NCBI GenBank assembly: GCA_013399855.1
Contig: VXAY01000143.1
Span: 62,001-126,000 of the forward strand
Direction: 5' to 3'
From: Oxyruncus cristatus
Lineage: Eukaryota > Chordata > Aves > Passeriformes > Cotingidae
Length of the DNA stretch: 64,000 bases
Part shown: piece by piece, positions 37,431 through 50,899 of the stretch
Position numbering within the stretch: position 1 is the stretch's first letter
Layout: the number at the start of each line of letters is the position of its first letter
Program-made: the position numbers and the translations under genes
The notes under the pieces: model-generated
What the model saw: the letters and a program-made list of their open reading frames with translations, nothing else
The model's database searches: none
Told to the model about the DNA's origin: nothing

Positions 37431-38469
37431 CACAAGCTAGACAGCTGTCACTTCTGGATAACACTAACTTTTTTTTTTTTAAATTTAAAGAAAACTTACT
37501 TTTACAGTCCCAAATATCTTTTTTTATGATTTAAAAGTTTTATTTTAAAAACCTCTTTTGTGAGGGTGAATGCCAGAAGGAAAGCTGATATGGATCATCA
37601 GGAAAACGTGAATCTCCACAAGAACTCTTCACCATAATGAAGTATGTGTGTGAAATCTTCCTGTTCTTGCTAAAAATGGTATTTACAATGGAAGAGATAC
37701 AGGCAAAATATCCTGTGTTTCTTAGAAGCTGCTGTCACACTAACTCACCTTCTTGAAAACACTGATTTGCTGGAGAATAAGGCATGCATCATTTTGGCAC
37801 AGTAGAATTCATACCAAAAAGTCCGAAGGAGAGAATCGCAGCTTAAGCAATACTGCTTGATTACACCAGAATGACCTTGAAGAACCAGTTGAGCAATTAG
37901 AAAATAAGCACTCAGAGGCTGCCATAATTTGCTCTAATAGCCTGCTGCTATCGAAATCAGACCTTCAGGAGGCTCAGTGACATATTACCAGACAACACAC
38001 CCCCATCCTTATCCCAGCTGAAGCCTTCTGAAGGCACAAACATCATGGAAGTGAGAGTGATACAACATTCTCAGGAGAACTCAGGAAAAGGAAAGCACAG
38101 GAAGGAAATTTAGATTTGACGCATCATGACTGAACCCTAAATAGTTCAACAGAAATGTGATGCTCAAAAAAAAAACAAACAAAACACCAAAACAACAAAC
38201 CAAACCTAGGATTTAATCAAATTTCTCCAGGGGAAAACCAGCAAGGATATACTGCACTGATTTTCTCAGGAAAGGTTTTGCTTTCTTAGGAAAGACAGAC
38301 TAGAAAACAAAACAGTTACCAAGGGACAATTACAGGCTTACACTTTATTCTACAGGGTCCTAATATAATAAAGGTATTCCATACCACTTCAACTAATTAC
38401 CTTATTTTTATATAGGGAAGTAAAAAATTAAGTTTGTTGAAAGATCTGTGTCTGACTAACACTAAAGAA

Positions 38470-38880
38470 AGGTTAACTTTAAGGTACCACTTAACCCTGC
38501 TACCCCCTCAATACCCATCCAGATGCCTCATCCATGCCACTTGCTCTCCTGTCTGCATTTTTACGCCAAAACCCATTCGCTACAGCTGTTCTGTGCTGAG
38601 TCTTCTCTCAGGCACTTCCAGGCAGTGAGTGCACCCCAGCACTGCTCTGCATCTCCGCAGAGCAGCTTTGCCTCGCTCCCCACCGCTGTCACCCGACACC
38701 ATTTGGGAGGCAGCATCTCAGGTGCCCCTCCCTGGTGAAGATCCCCCTCCCCGCAGCCTGAGTGAAGCTCCAACTTGGGCGCTCTCCAGTCTCAGCCTGA
38801 GCTGTTCCTCTCCTCTCCCAGACACAGCTCTAAATCGGTCACAGAACTGCTGCTGGCAGATGAGTGATGCTTACAAAATC
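38470..38880. other. GC-richer patch in intron, unidentified
   Basis: About 400 nt clearly richer in C and G than its surroundings (C-rich on the plus strand). It contains the palindromic element ctctgcatctccgcagag at 38646-38663 and overlapping open frames on both strands (38523-38901 plus, 38561-38773 minus). It could be a diverged retroelement or LTR, or an unannotated exon or regulatory island. I recognise neither protein nor repeat. Confidence 0.35.
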
Positions 38881-41800
38881 CTAAGTGACTCTCAGATCTG
38901 AAGAATGATTTCTTCATGCATTTAGTTCCACAGAATAGCAAACTATCTGATTTTGGTAAGTGAAAATTTAGGATCCTTCCCTCCCTAACACAAACTGATT
39001 TGAAGAAAAGCCACTGTAAAAGTCAAACACATGGATGAGAGGAAAGAATGATGATAAATGCATAAGAGAGAGGTTTTTAGGTAAGAAACAAAATCTGATG
39101 CACGATACTCCTGGACTGTAAGATCTGGAAAGATGCACAGGGGAAGGATTATTCAACACTTGCACTGTAGTTCTCCCTCTCCATTCTCTATCACCAAGCA
39201 CTGTCAGACAGCACAGAGTGCTGGCCAGACCTCTAGCACGTGAAGGTTTTGGGGTATGTTTGCTTTAAACACTGCTCCTGAACACCACCAGTAGTGACCA
39301 TAGCCTCTGCAGTAACAATAGTATCTGCACAATATACATTACAGCAATGAAAAGATATTATGATGTGAAAGCCAGCCGTAAACTATCAACACTTATCCCT
39401 TCCTTAATCCTTTTTTTAAGTCCACATTATACCCAGTTAACATCTGGTACAGTCCAGTTTTTCAGAGGAGGAGCAAACTGCAACAGATTTACTTGGCACT
39501 GTCATCCCTCTTGCCTATGAGATTTCATTTATTTCAACATTCTGATTTTTAATCTGCTCTAAGAAACCCAGGAAGATTTTTAAAGGCACTGGTAGTACAC
39601 ACTCAAAAGACTATGCAAAGTGCTGTCTGGTTTCTCACAGAAGAGGCTGCCTTTGCCATACTCTGGACAGACCAGTTCCATGCACCACATGAAAGCAAAA
39701 ACAAACTCACCCACCAAAATACCGTAAGCCCTGTAAGATATCAACTACTGCAAAACCAAAGCAAAACAAAGCATATGCCAAATAAAGCAGAACGTGCTCT
39801 ACAAAAAACAGTGTATTCCATTATTTTTTCATGAAAGTATCTGTTGTTAAGGGTAGTCTTAACACTGAAAAAAGTGGTCCAGGGAGGTCTTGGAAAGAGA
39901 TGAATGGTCACCCAGAACTATATTCAGGAATCCCCTCGGGGAGGACGACCACATTACTACTGGAGCTACGGGTGTATTTATGGTCAGTATCAACACAGCC
40001 AAGAAATGCAGAAGTGCCCTCTGACACAGCGTGCCTGGGCCTGATGTTCTGTGGCTGGGCTGGCCCGAGGTCATTGCAAGTCCCTGTCCATGGTCATGAA
40101 AGTCTGACACCCAAGTGGCAGATGAACAGTAAACTTTTCCAACAGAAGGTAAGACAGAAGTCTGTGGGGCTTTTATTTTTCATTTTTAAAAAGCCCCCAA
40201 AAGAATTAAAGCTTCTGCAGAATGAAAGCATGACCTCTTAGAAAAGCATACCAAAATGATATTTTACAAAAGATTAAGTGTAAGAATTTTCTTCCTAGCA
40301 CTGGAGTAAGGATAATGCAAAATTAACACGCCCAACAGCAGGCAGGAAAATAATCAGCAATATGCAACACATTTCCAGGTTCATTAGTATAGCGACACTC
40401 AAGAAACTCAAGCAGCTATCAGACTCTATTTTTTTTCCTCTAAAACAATAATAGTAATCTTTCTACATCAGTTGCAGAAAAATTAATTGCAAAGTGCTTT
40501 TTATCAGTAGATTGAAAATAAGTAAATGTTTGATGGGCAACAGTGAGAAGTTTGGAGGTTCCTTCTCTAAACATGGTTTAGTGTGATGCAGTAGCGAAAC
40601 ACATCTTGGGGGGAGGAGGGTGTGTATGTGAATAAAGACCACGAAATACTTTTATTAATTTTAAAGGTAAAAGATAAACAAACTACCATATTACCCCTCC
40701 CTGAGTTAGGAATGTTTTGTTTAAGAAACTGACATAAACATCTAAATTTTTCTTGTGATAATCACACTTCTCTAGTGACACTGAACAGAGTGCAGTTACA
40801 CTTCCTAATACACACTTGCCAGGCAGTCTCAATATTACAGGAAAGACACAGATAAAGTGATTATTGATTAGCTGCAACTGTCACCAATAGGGAAAGTTGT
40901 GAAGATTTCCAACACAAAGCTCCTTAATATTACCAAGGATGTTGAAATACCAAATAAAAAACAGAGAAAGCAAAGACAAGGTGATAATCATTGAAGTTCA
41001 TATATCCATATTAAGGCAGCCAACACTTGATCCGGCCAGCTGATTCATTTTGTAGACTATCAATTCATTTTACCAAGCATGCTGTCCTCGGCAGCAATAT
41101 TCACAAACACCTAAATTATCCTTTCCCAGCCCAGCCTGCATTATTTTAGTGTAGTCCACACTCTTGAGATTGAAAACTTTTCAATGAATAAAAACATACC
41201 CATAAACAAGTTAATGATACCAGAAGTCAGTCCCTTCGTACTTTTTAAAGAAAGCACCAGGAGTACATGCAATTTCAGAGAACCTTTAAAACTTCACGTC
41301 AATTATCAGGGATGTAGAAAAGTGAAAGCTGCAGAAGTTCCAACATTCAGACTCTGTATTTAAAATTTTTGATATTACTCTCAAATAATATAGATAAACT
41401 ACTTTTTAGGTCTGAAATAATTAAGTAGCAGAAGAAAGAGAAGTTGTCAGAAGCTGAACAGTCAAGAGTAATATGTTAGTGAGAAGCCTGGCAGAGGCTC
41501 CAGAGGGCAAAATCACTGCACATCAATACAGAGACTGTGTCGACTCAACCCTTACTTATATTGGTATCTAACACACAGTACATTTATGCTCAACAGCTAC
41601 TGTACTTAACAGAAATCATTAACATCACACCAGAGGCTCAGTCAAATACATAACCTCAACAATCTGTTCTGATGTAGAAACAGGCCAAAATTCCAATGAA
41701 AAGCTAAGGAGCTCAGCAGGACCTGAGTGCACAGTGCCCTCCCAGTCACTGAGGGTGTTTGTGGAAGCAGATTTGCTGCAGAACACCATGTGAGATCCAT

Positions 41801-44800
41801 CAACCAGCTGTGATAGCCAACATGTTACTGCTTTATGTACCACCTTGTGTACATACATCTGGATGGGGCAGGCTAGAAATCTTGTGACTGTAAAGCACAC
41901 CAGCCTGTTGTGTTTTGCTGCCTTCATCATGCTTAGCCAGCAGGAATGATGTACTTACTCAAGGGTTAAACACAAGAAATGCTGGCACTAGGAAAAGATT
42001 ATTCATCTAACTGAAGAATTCATACTCGTTTTGTTTGTAAAGACAAGCAAAAGACAGGAAAATTCTGAGCAGAGAGCAGCACAGTGTTGCACTCAGTTAC
42101 AAACCCAACTACATGCGACAAATTAACGAAGTTCTTGTCAAACAGGTCACTCATTTAGCCCTTCAAACGGCAAAGTGTGACATTACTTCGTATTACAAAA
42201 AATTTATTAAGAGTTTTTAAGATAATACTTGGCAATAGATGGTCATCGTATTGAACCAAAATTAGGTACTCACTATCCAGGCATCTCCACAGAAAATGCT
42301 TATGAGCACAATGGTTTCTATCTCTTTTGACCTGTGCTACTGCCAAAATAAACTTTGTGAGATCGATCCAAGGTTAATCCCTCTTTAGCCAATATAACAG
42401 TCTTCATATATGAATAATGAGGAAAATTACCAACAAAACCAACATTATGAGGCTTCAATAATTTTAGTGACACTTCTGCAATTTTAATCTTTTTTTATGC
42501 AATAATATTGATTTCCAGTGTTTTCTTTATTAAGTAAAAACAGCCACTACAGAATTCTGACTAACCTGAAAGACAGGTTTAGGTTCTCTGAAGGCTTCCC
42601 TTCTTCAACAAGGCATTATTATTAAAACTTATCACCTGGCTTTAAGTAAACGTAACCCTACTTTCATGGTTTAGGAAAAGCTATTCCTAAAGTAAATTGC
42701 TGATGTCAAACAAGCTGACAAGCTGAGGGTGGGGAGGCTTAATCTAGAAAGCTCGATCTACCTTGCATGTAGATAAGGCAAGTGTACTGTGAATGGCTCA
42801 AAACCCCAACATTATTCCTCTTCCCACACCCTCAAGATCTCAAACCTGATTTGCTTCTTTTCAAACAGTGAAATCCTTTAAAGACCTTTGATACTAAGTC
42901 AAAATGCCAAAGAAGTTTTCAACAGAAATTGAAATTTCAAGTTATACTTTCCCCAGTTGAAGCCTTTGTCATTATGCAAGTTCAATTTATGGAGAGGAAT
43001 TTAAAAAAGTGTAAGTAGCAGGTACAAGACTTGTTCAAAAAGACCAACACTCTCCAGTTTAGCAGCAGTTCCAATTTAAGAGTGACACTGAGGATGGGTG
43101 GGGAGGCTGTCCCCACCTCACCCATCTGGGGAGACACCCTAAAACAAAACCAAGATGACTTAAGTGTATACCAGCTCCTGCTAAAACTCAAGTCTAAGAT
43201 ACTTGGCCAACAAGACTTTGTGCCACGGAATTTGTATAAGATGTCAGTATTTACAGGCTCACCACAGGGCAGGAGGGGGGAAGAGGAGGATAAATCACCT
43301 GTACACAGCCCTGTTCTTCAACATAAGCCATAATGTTGGTAGTCAGAGAAAGTTAAAAGCATCTAATTCCCCCAAGGTTTGGAAAAGTGCTGTTAGCATC
43401 TGCTGGATCAAATACATGGATACCTTTTAAAACTGTGCAAAAAGTATATGCAATTAAGGTTTGGTTTTGTTTGTATGATCAGATGCACAGAAAAAACTCA
43501 AAACTGGAGTAGGGAGGAAGGAAATCAGGCAGCACTGAACAACACAGAATAGGAAGACAACCAGTTTTCTAATTCTGGTTCTTTAAGACTGAAGTCCTCT
43601 GAAAATAAGTAAAGCACCACTTTTGGTGGATTTACATAAAACTGATTATTTAGCTGATGTATCTTTTTTTCCTTTGGGTCCTCAGTGGCACAAAAAACCA
43701 ATTCTACTGTAGTACAGTAATCAGAATAGACTGAAGTCTAACAGCTACTTAAAATTCACAAACCCTTCAAACCTGGACTGAGAAAAAGCCTTACTCAGAA
43801 ATACAGCCATCTAAAGTGACATGACCTATGCTGCAAATAAAGGTGCCTGAAGCTCCCAAGGGGAAGTTTTTTTTCCCCTCAGTATTACCTAAAAAGACGA
43901 CTTTGAAGTAGTACTTTGAAAAGAAGACAGATATTGTTATTCTGTAATGAGTTTTAAGGAAGCAATGTCTATATTCTGTGCCATTCCTCCCACACATTCT
44001 TCAATAGCACACTCAGTCTTTTCTTTTAGTTGAATCAATCTAAAATACATCCTTCAGGAAATGAGCACCTGTTAGGAAATAAGGAGTTCACAGGTTATAG
44101 TGCCACAATATGAAAATGTCAGCACACAAAGAAAGCTGTGATCTCTACAGGAACTATGAAGAATTCATAATCCAAAATTAAAAAGATGGAATTCTGATCT
44201 GTGTCCCATTATAAGACAGAATGATGTATGATCACTTTTTAACTGGAAGTTAAAAGCAAGGTTGTACTCAAAGAAGAGGTTTTTTTCACCTATTTTGCTT
44301 TACTGAACAAGGTCAAATGACTTCCTTGGATGTTAATTTGAATGATGCAGACCTTAACTATTCATTCCATGAAACTTGCAGATGGGTAATGCTCATTCCT
44401 ATCTCAACCACTGCAATAAAATTCCCCTTTCTTTCTTTTGTTTTAAAAAGTCTGATGTGGCAACTAATCACTATTAAATAATACTCTAAGGACACAAAAA
44501 TTAAGAAACAGACCCTACCATAAGTCCTGCTGCATTCTGCAGATACTCAATTCTGTGTTGAATTCCACAACCAAATACAAACCTAAGAAGCTGTAATTAA
44601 GAAAAATACCTAAGCACTGTCTGGCACATGATCTCATGAAATTTGTCTTGAAAGAGGCCAAAGATGCTCCTGAATTAATTCGTATTTGGGTGGTTTTTCC
44701 ATAGGATATGATCTAGAATAATTCCTATTTGAAAACTGCAAGTAGCAAATAATCTACCTAAAACAGAATTAATCTGGACTCAGAATCAAACAGCCAATAT

Positions 44801-45214
44801 TGCTCTTCATCATCGCTTTTCTCCTGTTATGTATTCAGATACTTCAATCTGATGAGTCTTTTTTCCCTTACCTTCTGAGAAACTGGAAAGAGTGAAAAAC
44901 CAAATGGGATCATCCTTCCTACTAGTACTTCCTACTTCCTAGGTAGCCACAAGAACTAGTTCAGGAAGAAATCCCTGCCAGATACCAAATAGCCTCCCAT
45001 TTGATACCATTGTGAACAGACTGAAGGATCAGGCCAGTCTTTTTTGGTTTTTTAATACACGGAATACCATACAGCCAGGCAGAGGCCATCAGCACAGCTA
45101 TTCGAAATATCACTCTATTTAAGTCACATGAAATTTGGCAACACTCCCATGAATACTGGTTGTAACATATGAACAAATACTGCATCAATCAGCTGAGACT
45201 CTTACTATTCCTCT

Positions 45215-45272
45215 CTGGAGGAGGGGAGGAGAGAAGAGGGAAGGGGGGGAAAGAATGAAAAAGAAAGAGAAG
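45215..45272. repeat. Polypurine tract (GGA/GAA-rich)
   Basis: About 58 nt of nearly pure A/G on the plus strand (ggaggaggggaggagagaag and onward). On the transcribed strand this is a pyrimidine tract without a usable acceptor downstream. Confidence 0.8.
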
Positions 45273-46359
45273 GTAAAAGCTGCACTTTTATCCAACTATT
45301 AAACTTTACTATGCAAACTACAGCATCACTATCTGTACAAATGGGCAGCTTCAGCTGATGAGTCGTTTCCCCGTAGCATCATAAGTAGAGGAAAAATTCA
45401 CTTCCAGAGTAAAATAATTTTGGTCATTAAACTCGATAATTTAAAAAAAAAGTCTCTATTCACACTTAAGACAGTAAGCTAATACAGAGCTTAGAATACA
45501 AATATTACAGCCAGCATAGTATAATAAACAATGACACTTCAGCAAAGAAATAATGAAGATAGGAAAAAAAAATCAAAGCTCTATGTTTTGAAGTAAAAAA
45601 TTAAATACCAATCAGAAAGCTGCAAACAGTAACATGAGTTTGTGCTCATCTTTATAGTTATGTCTTCATAACTATTTTCTCAAAGAAAAATGTTTTTAAA
45701 TAGAACAAAACCCAACAAACTACAATAAGTATGAGGCTATCAGCTCTTAAATTGTGTGTAACCAAGAAATTACAGCTTGCCTATACTTGTGCAAGCAATC
45801 AGATAAATAAGACCATTTATTCAGATTAAAGGCAGCAATTAATATCCTTATCTTCTTTGTATCTTGCATTGCACTGACCTTAGGTACTGCACGTAAATTG
45901 GTACGTTACTAATAATTGGTTATTTTTAAGAAGTATCACTGTGCATATGCATATTTAATGATTTGTACTGATGATTCCATAACTACTTCTCTTTCACTGT
46001 ATTCAACTAATTATTCTTAGTTTACACTAAACAACTGTCAGAATTTTTCAATTCCCAGCTCCAAATCAAGAAATTGCACATCTTAAAGGAAAATTAAAGA
46101 AGAGACACTGACAAGTTTCTCGTGCTGTATTTGCAGCCTAGTGCTGTATTTGCAAGTAGCCTTTCTGAGATTAATGCTCTATCAAGACTGGGAAGCAAAC
46201 AGGCATTTTGTTACACTAATAACTTATGCTCATCACTGAGCCTGGGAAAAGAAAACATGATTCCAAGATGCATCACAATGTTTTCAAGAGACATCGGGAA
46301 GTATTAGTGCTGCTTCACAGCCCTCTGGAGGAGACCTCATTTGGTCAACCACCTTCAAG

Positions 46360-46690
46360 GAACGACTAAGTGGAACAGACATGGCGACAGCCAAGCAGGG
46401 GCGTCAGGCCTGGCTCGTTTAGCTTAGCGAAGCAATGGAGTTCTCTGCAGATGTACCGGGGATGGGCAGAAGACAAGAATTAAACTGAGGACAGGGAAGC
46501 AGAGTAAAGTGTCCTGGAATACACTCAAACTGAAGAGAAAGCCCATCAGTCACAGCATGAAGGACGCAAAGCAGAACCGAAGATACGACAGAGAAGATCT
46601 ATTTCAAATGAAGTTGAATTAGCTAATGAAAGGCATTTTATGGTATTTCTGCAGACAGGCAGTACCAAAAAAGCTGTCCATATCCTTTCA
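46360..46690 (+). mobile_element. Possible diverged CR1 3' fragment
   Basis: The segment ctggctcgtttagcttagcg, followed by ..gacagggaagcagagtaaag, resembles the central part of the CR1 3' region (the stretch around 'ggctcatttagcctgac'). It is heavily diverged and has no clear CR1 tail. Confidence 0.35.
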
Positions 46691-48815
46691 CATTTTTATC
46701 ACCCTTCACATGGAAAAGCTTTGCGGTCACCCAAATATATCTGCGACTCAACTGTAATAGATGAGCTGGCTTAGTCTTCTGGGTGGTTTGCAGTAGGGTA
46801 GATGAAGGGAAATTTGCCTACAGCAGTTTTTATAAATCTCTCACATACCTTTTAACATTGCATTTAAAATAAAAAGAAAAAAATATTTTAAGTCGTGTGT
46901 AAAGTTATGGACAATTTGCGAGCTAAAACAAACTTGAAAACCTGATACCAAATAAAAATCATAAGGGGACAAAATCATGTCTTTTACTGGTGAATGTACA
47001 GGAATTAATTAGATCAAAAGAGTTTTCAGCACAGATTTAAATGCTATCCCCATCTGACAAGTGAAATGGCAGCAAGTACACAAAATAACAAAACTAACTT
47101 AAGCACAGATAAGCTTAGACTTCAGTGAAAAAATTGGATGTGTACCTACCAAGAACCCAGGCTCTCCAGCAGAAAAAGAGAGAGGAGATTTTGTTTTCAT
47201 TACACACATTACAAATTCTTTAGGAGCACATATCCCACGTTCAATACTTCCCTTCTTTGTAGCTAAATATGACACAGCAGAACCGAGCCAATCCACCTCC
47301 TTCCAGGATTCTGCCTTTTCTGTTCTAGGAATATGTTCAATATTTTCCCAGCAATTTTGCAGCCACATGTACTAAAAGATACCAAAAGCTAATAATGAAT
47401 GTGATTCGAGCATTTATTTTCCCAAGCACAATGGTCAGCCTTCTGAGCAGGCAGTTAAAGTGTCCCAGAAATCTCTCAACTAGCCCTGACAAGTAACAAC
47501 CACGCATATACATTTTTCTCCTAATAGAGAGTTGTTAGAGATTTAATCTCGTTTATACTTCAATCCTGAGTAGAAATATGTAAAATTATTAGGACTATGC
47601 AAAACAAAGCAAAAAAACCACCAAAATGTGCCTGCACTTCCCTTATGAACAGTAAGAAGCATTCATCCAAAGGCAAGTAAGTGTAAGATGCATAAGACAA
47701 TATTTATGAGGTAACTACTCGACTGTGTAACTTCAATGCCACAAATGAAGATGCCTTGCTCCAGGAATTATGCTACATGAAAACAACCTCATCTGTTAAC
47801 TGGTAAAGGGTTAAAACATACACACTCCCAACAGTAAAACCTCAGAGTATTAAGTAAAGCCATGCATGGGAGAGGACATTTTCAGGAAGATCCACCAAAT
47901 AACAGTTTCTGAAACTAGCCATGTTTTTCCCACAGCAGAGAAACGGAAAAGTCAGACAAAGAGCATTCACTGTACTTGGACATGACACAGACAATACGAG
48001 CCAGAGAAATAGTTCTCCATTTCTCAGCCCATTCAATTCTGCAGAATTCAGCATCAGGAAGAAGCAGAGTCCTAATATTTAACAGTTAAGACTTAAAAGC
48101 AATCAGTAAAATTACAGGAGAAGATGCAGCAAATAAGCTTTAACATCAAAACTGCATTCAAAGGTTGTGTTTCTAACAAATCACTACGAAGTTAATAAAA
48201 CCACAAGTTACGCTAATACCCAGAGAACATTACCTCAGCCCTTGCACCTCATTACCCTCAAACTACCCAGCCTTCAATGCTCAGCATACACCCATATACC
48301 ACACTACTGTAACAGAACATGTCGTGTGCTTCAACTACCAGCATGGGAGGAACCAGAAATTCACTGAATCAACTGAAGAAACATATAAAATCTGCAGTCC
48401 TTTGACCCAAGCATCTGATTTACTGCTGCAACTTAAGAAGAGATCAGAGTGTCCAGGAGTCTACCTCACCAAACTGCAGGGGTGTATATGGCAGGAAGAC
48501 AACCATGATAATACCAGGAACAAAGAAGAAAAGTGGCATCTCCAAAATTCTCCTCTGGAATGTTCCCAGACCCAAGCACGTAAGGGCTATAACGAGACAG
48601 CCAAATTTATGTCCTGGACTGGATTTGTTGGAACAAATAGGAACAATATATTTCCCATACTGAGGAGGATTACAAGGAAAACATCCAGAGCACTAAGTTC
48701 TACATAACAGATTCTTAGAAAGCGGCACTGAGGGGAGGGTTGGGTTGTATGGTTTGTTTTGAGGGGTGAGGCATGAAGGAGAAGCAGGAGGCAGCTGAGC
48801 TGAGACATCTGTAAC

Positions 48816-48879
48816 TGCAAAGTCTTTAACACAATCTATGAGGAGACTACAAAGTCTTTAAGGCAATCCATGAAGAGAC
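48816..48879. repeat. Tandem duplication, 2 x 32 nt
   Basis: Two adjacent 32-nt units (48816-48847 and 48848-48879) share caaagtcttta, caat and atga-agagac blocks with a few substitutions and no indel. Intronic. Confidence 0.85.
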
Positions 48880-49625
48880 TGCGAAGAACAAAGACAGTTA
48901 AAGAGTTGTATCAGAGAAAATGCCATAGAGAACCAGCTGTCTGCTGGCCCTGCCTCGGGCTGTGTACTTGGGCTTGTCTGGATGTTCTCTGCCTCCTTCA
49001 GACCCAAGAAAACAAAAATGCTTGTCTGGAGTAACTTGTAAGAGGAGCAGAAATCACAGCCACCAAGTTGAACCAACAGGCAGATGTGCATCACCTCTAA
49101 GGCATCGCAGAAAGCTGTTCAACGTTCATTCATAACACCAGCTATTGTTTGTGACTCCTTATCCACAAGCTCCCAATCAGCTCTCCACCTCCTAGACTGT
49201 CAAGAACAAACTCATCCTGCAGACAACTTTAGAGGACAGCTTTGGCTTCTATGATCACGTGATGAGGTTCTATTTTCACCTGGCAGGTGAAAATGTAGAA
49301 GATTACAAGGTATTAACACACAAAAGAGATTTTCCTGGTTTTTAACTCAAGTGAAGAATATTTTACACTAGGATCATGATCAAAACATCAGGAGTCCAAA
49401 GACGATATACCAGAGCAACCTGAAAAAGAGCCTAAAAGAACAAGTAATTATTCACAAAAGTTCATAAAATCTAAATAACGAATCCATCAGTCTTAGATAT
49501 ATGCATACTAATGTACGAAGCACAAGAAAAAGATCTATAACTCTCTGAACCAGATTAAGGCTACAATCTACTCCATAAGAGTCCCTTTCCTGCTGGAATA
49601 CTAACACAGAGGACACGGTCAGCTC

Positions 49626-49778
49626 ACAGAAAAAAAAAAAAAACACAACAAGCCCCCAAACAAAAACAAAAAAACACAACCCCAAACAGAAACAAAACCC
49701 ACAAACAAACAAACAAAAAAAAACCCAAAAAAAACCCAAACCCCCAAATAAATAAAAACCCAAAACAAACAAATCCAA
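49626..49778. repeat. A/C-rich low-complexity tract
   Basis: About 150 nt made almost only of A and C (aaacaaac and aaaacccaaa units). A 121-codon minus-strand ORF across it (49452-49817) is Phe/Val/Leu-rich low complexity, not a gene. Confidence 0.85.
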
Positions 49779-50864
49779 GTGCCCAGGAGCGTTATGCCCT
49801 ATACCCAAAGGACACAAGCATCAAAAATGCAGAGAAAGATATCCTGAAGTCTGCAAATAATAAAAGCAGGAAAGCACGTGAGTGCAAGCAAGCTGCAAGC
49901 TTACTACAGACCATCAAAAACAGTCAGACAGGTGATATTCTTTCTGATCATGTAGAAGAGGAAAAAAAGGCATAAAAATTCTTATTACAAGGAGATACTA
50001 AGAACCTAGGCCCCTACTGAGAATGATTCAAGGAACTTACATTTTTTAAAACACAGAAAGCAACTGGAGACTCTTCCTTTAGCTGTAGCCAGTAAGAAAA
50101 AAGTGGCTGACAGTAAACAATGAGAGACAGTTTCACTGGAAGTGAACCATTAAGTCAAGAGTTACTGCAGAGGGAAAGGAAGGAAGAACAGCAAGAGACA
50201 GATTTAACATTACTAAAAAATAGCTCACAGAAGGCAAGTCTATAGCAAGGAAGAGCTAATTCTCAAATGACACAATAGATACAAACAAATTCAAGAAAAC
50301 CAAGCACAGCAAGAGAATAGAAAACACAGCAAGAGAATAATGAGTCAGAAAAAGCATGCAAAAGGAATAACAAGCATAACAATGGCAAGAGAATACAAGG
50401 GAAAAATATAAAAGGCTAAAGGCACAAAACAAAATAATTCTCACAAAACAGCCTGAGGCTACTAAGATATCATTCTATCAGTATACTACTACTACTACTA
50501 AGAGAATTTCTCCATTACTGAATGAAGAGAGAAAACAGATTAATTAAGGACATAATCCTTTCACCTACCACTGCTCCAGGAAGTCTCAGAGGCACAACTG
50601 CAACTCATTCTGAACGTGGGTCTTTGGGCCAGACAGGAACAGTTGGAGAAAAGCCACAACAGAACTACCACCAGACACAGTCAATATTACCTGCCAGGAA
50701 AGGCTGAAAGGACTGAGGACACCAAGCTTACAGATCAGAACACTGAGGAGAGAGTAAGAGTCAGTTCTCTCTATCCACAGCAAACAGAATAATCAATAAA
50801 ATATTTGAATTGCAGCAAGGGGGATTTCTATGCAATAGAAAATTAACAGCAAAGTATTTAAAGG

Positions 50865-50899
50865 CTTACCAAGCAACCAAAAATAGGTTGCTTGGTAAG
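50865..50899. repeat. Perfect inverted repeat (14-bp arms, 7-nt loop)
   Basis: The arms are cttaccaagcaacc and ggttgcttggtaag with the loop aaaaata. They are exactly complementary, giving a strong hairpin in either transcript. Confidence 0.95.

Noticed and set aside
39831..40241. 136-codon plus-strand ORF, and its antisense ORF 39859-40110
   Set aside because: Slightly GC-richer than its surroundings but without domain or splice support; possibly an old unrecognised repeat.
48324..48707. 127-codon plus-strand ORF
   Set aside because: No recognisable domain, biased toward what AT-rich sequence gives by chance, no splice or promoter support.
49452..49817. 121-codon minus-strand ORF rich in Phe, Val, Leu
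   Set aside because: Translation of an A/C low-complexity tract.
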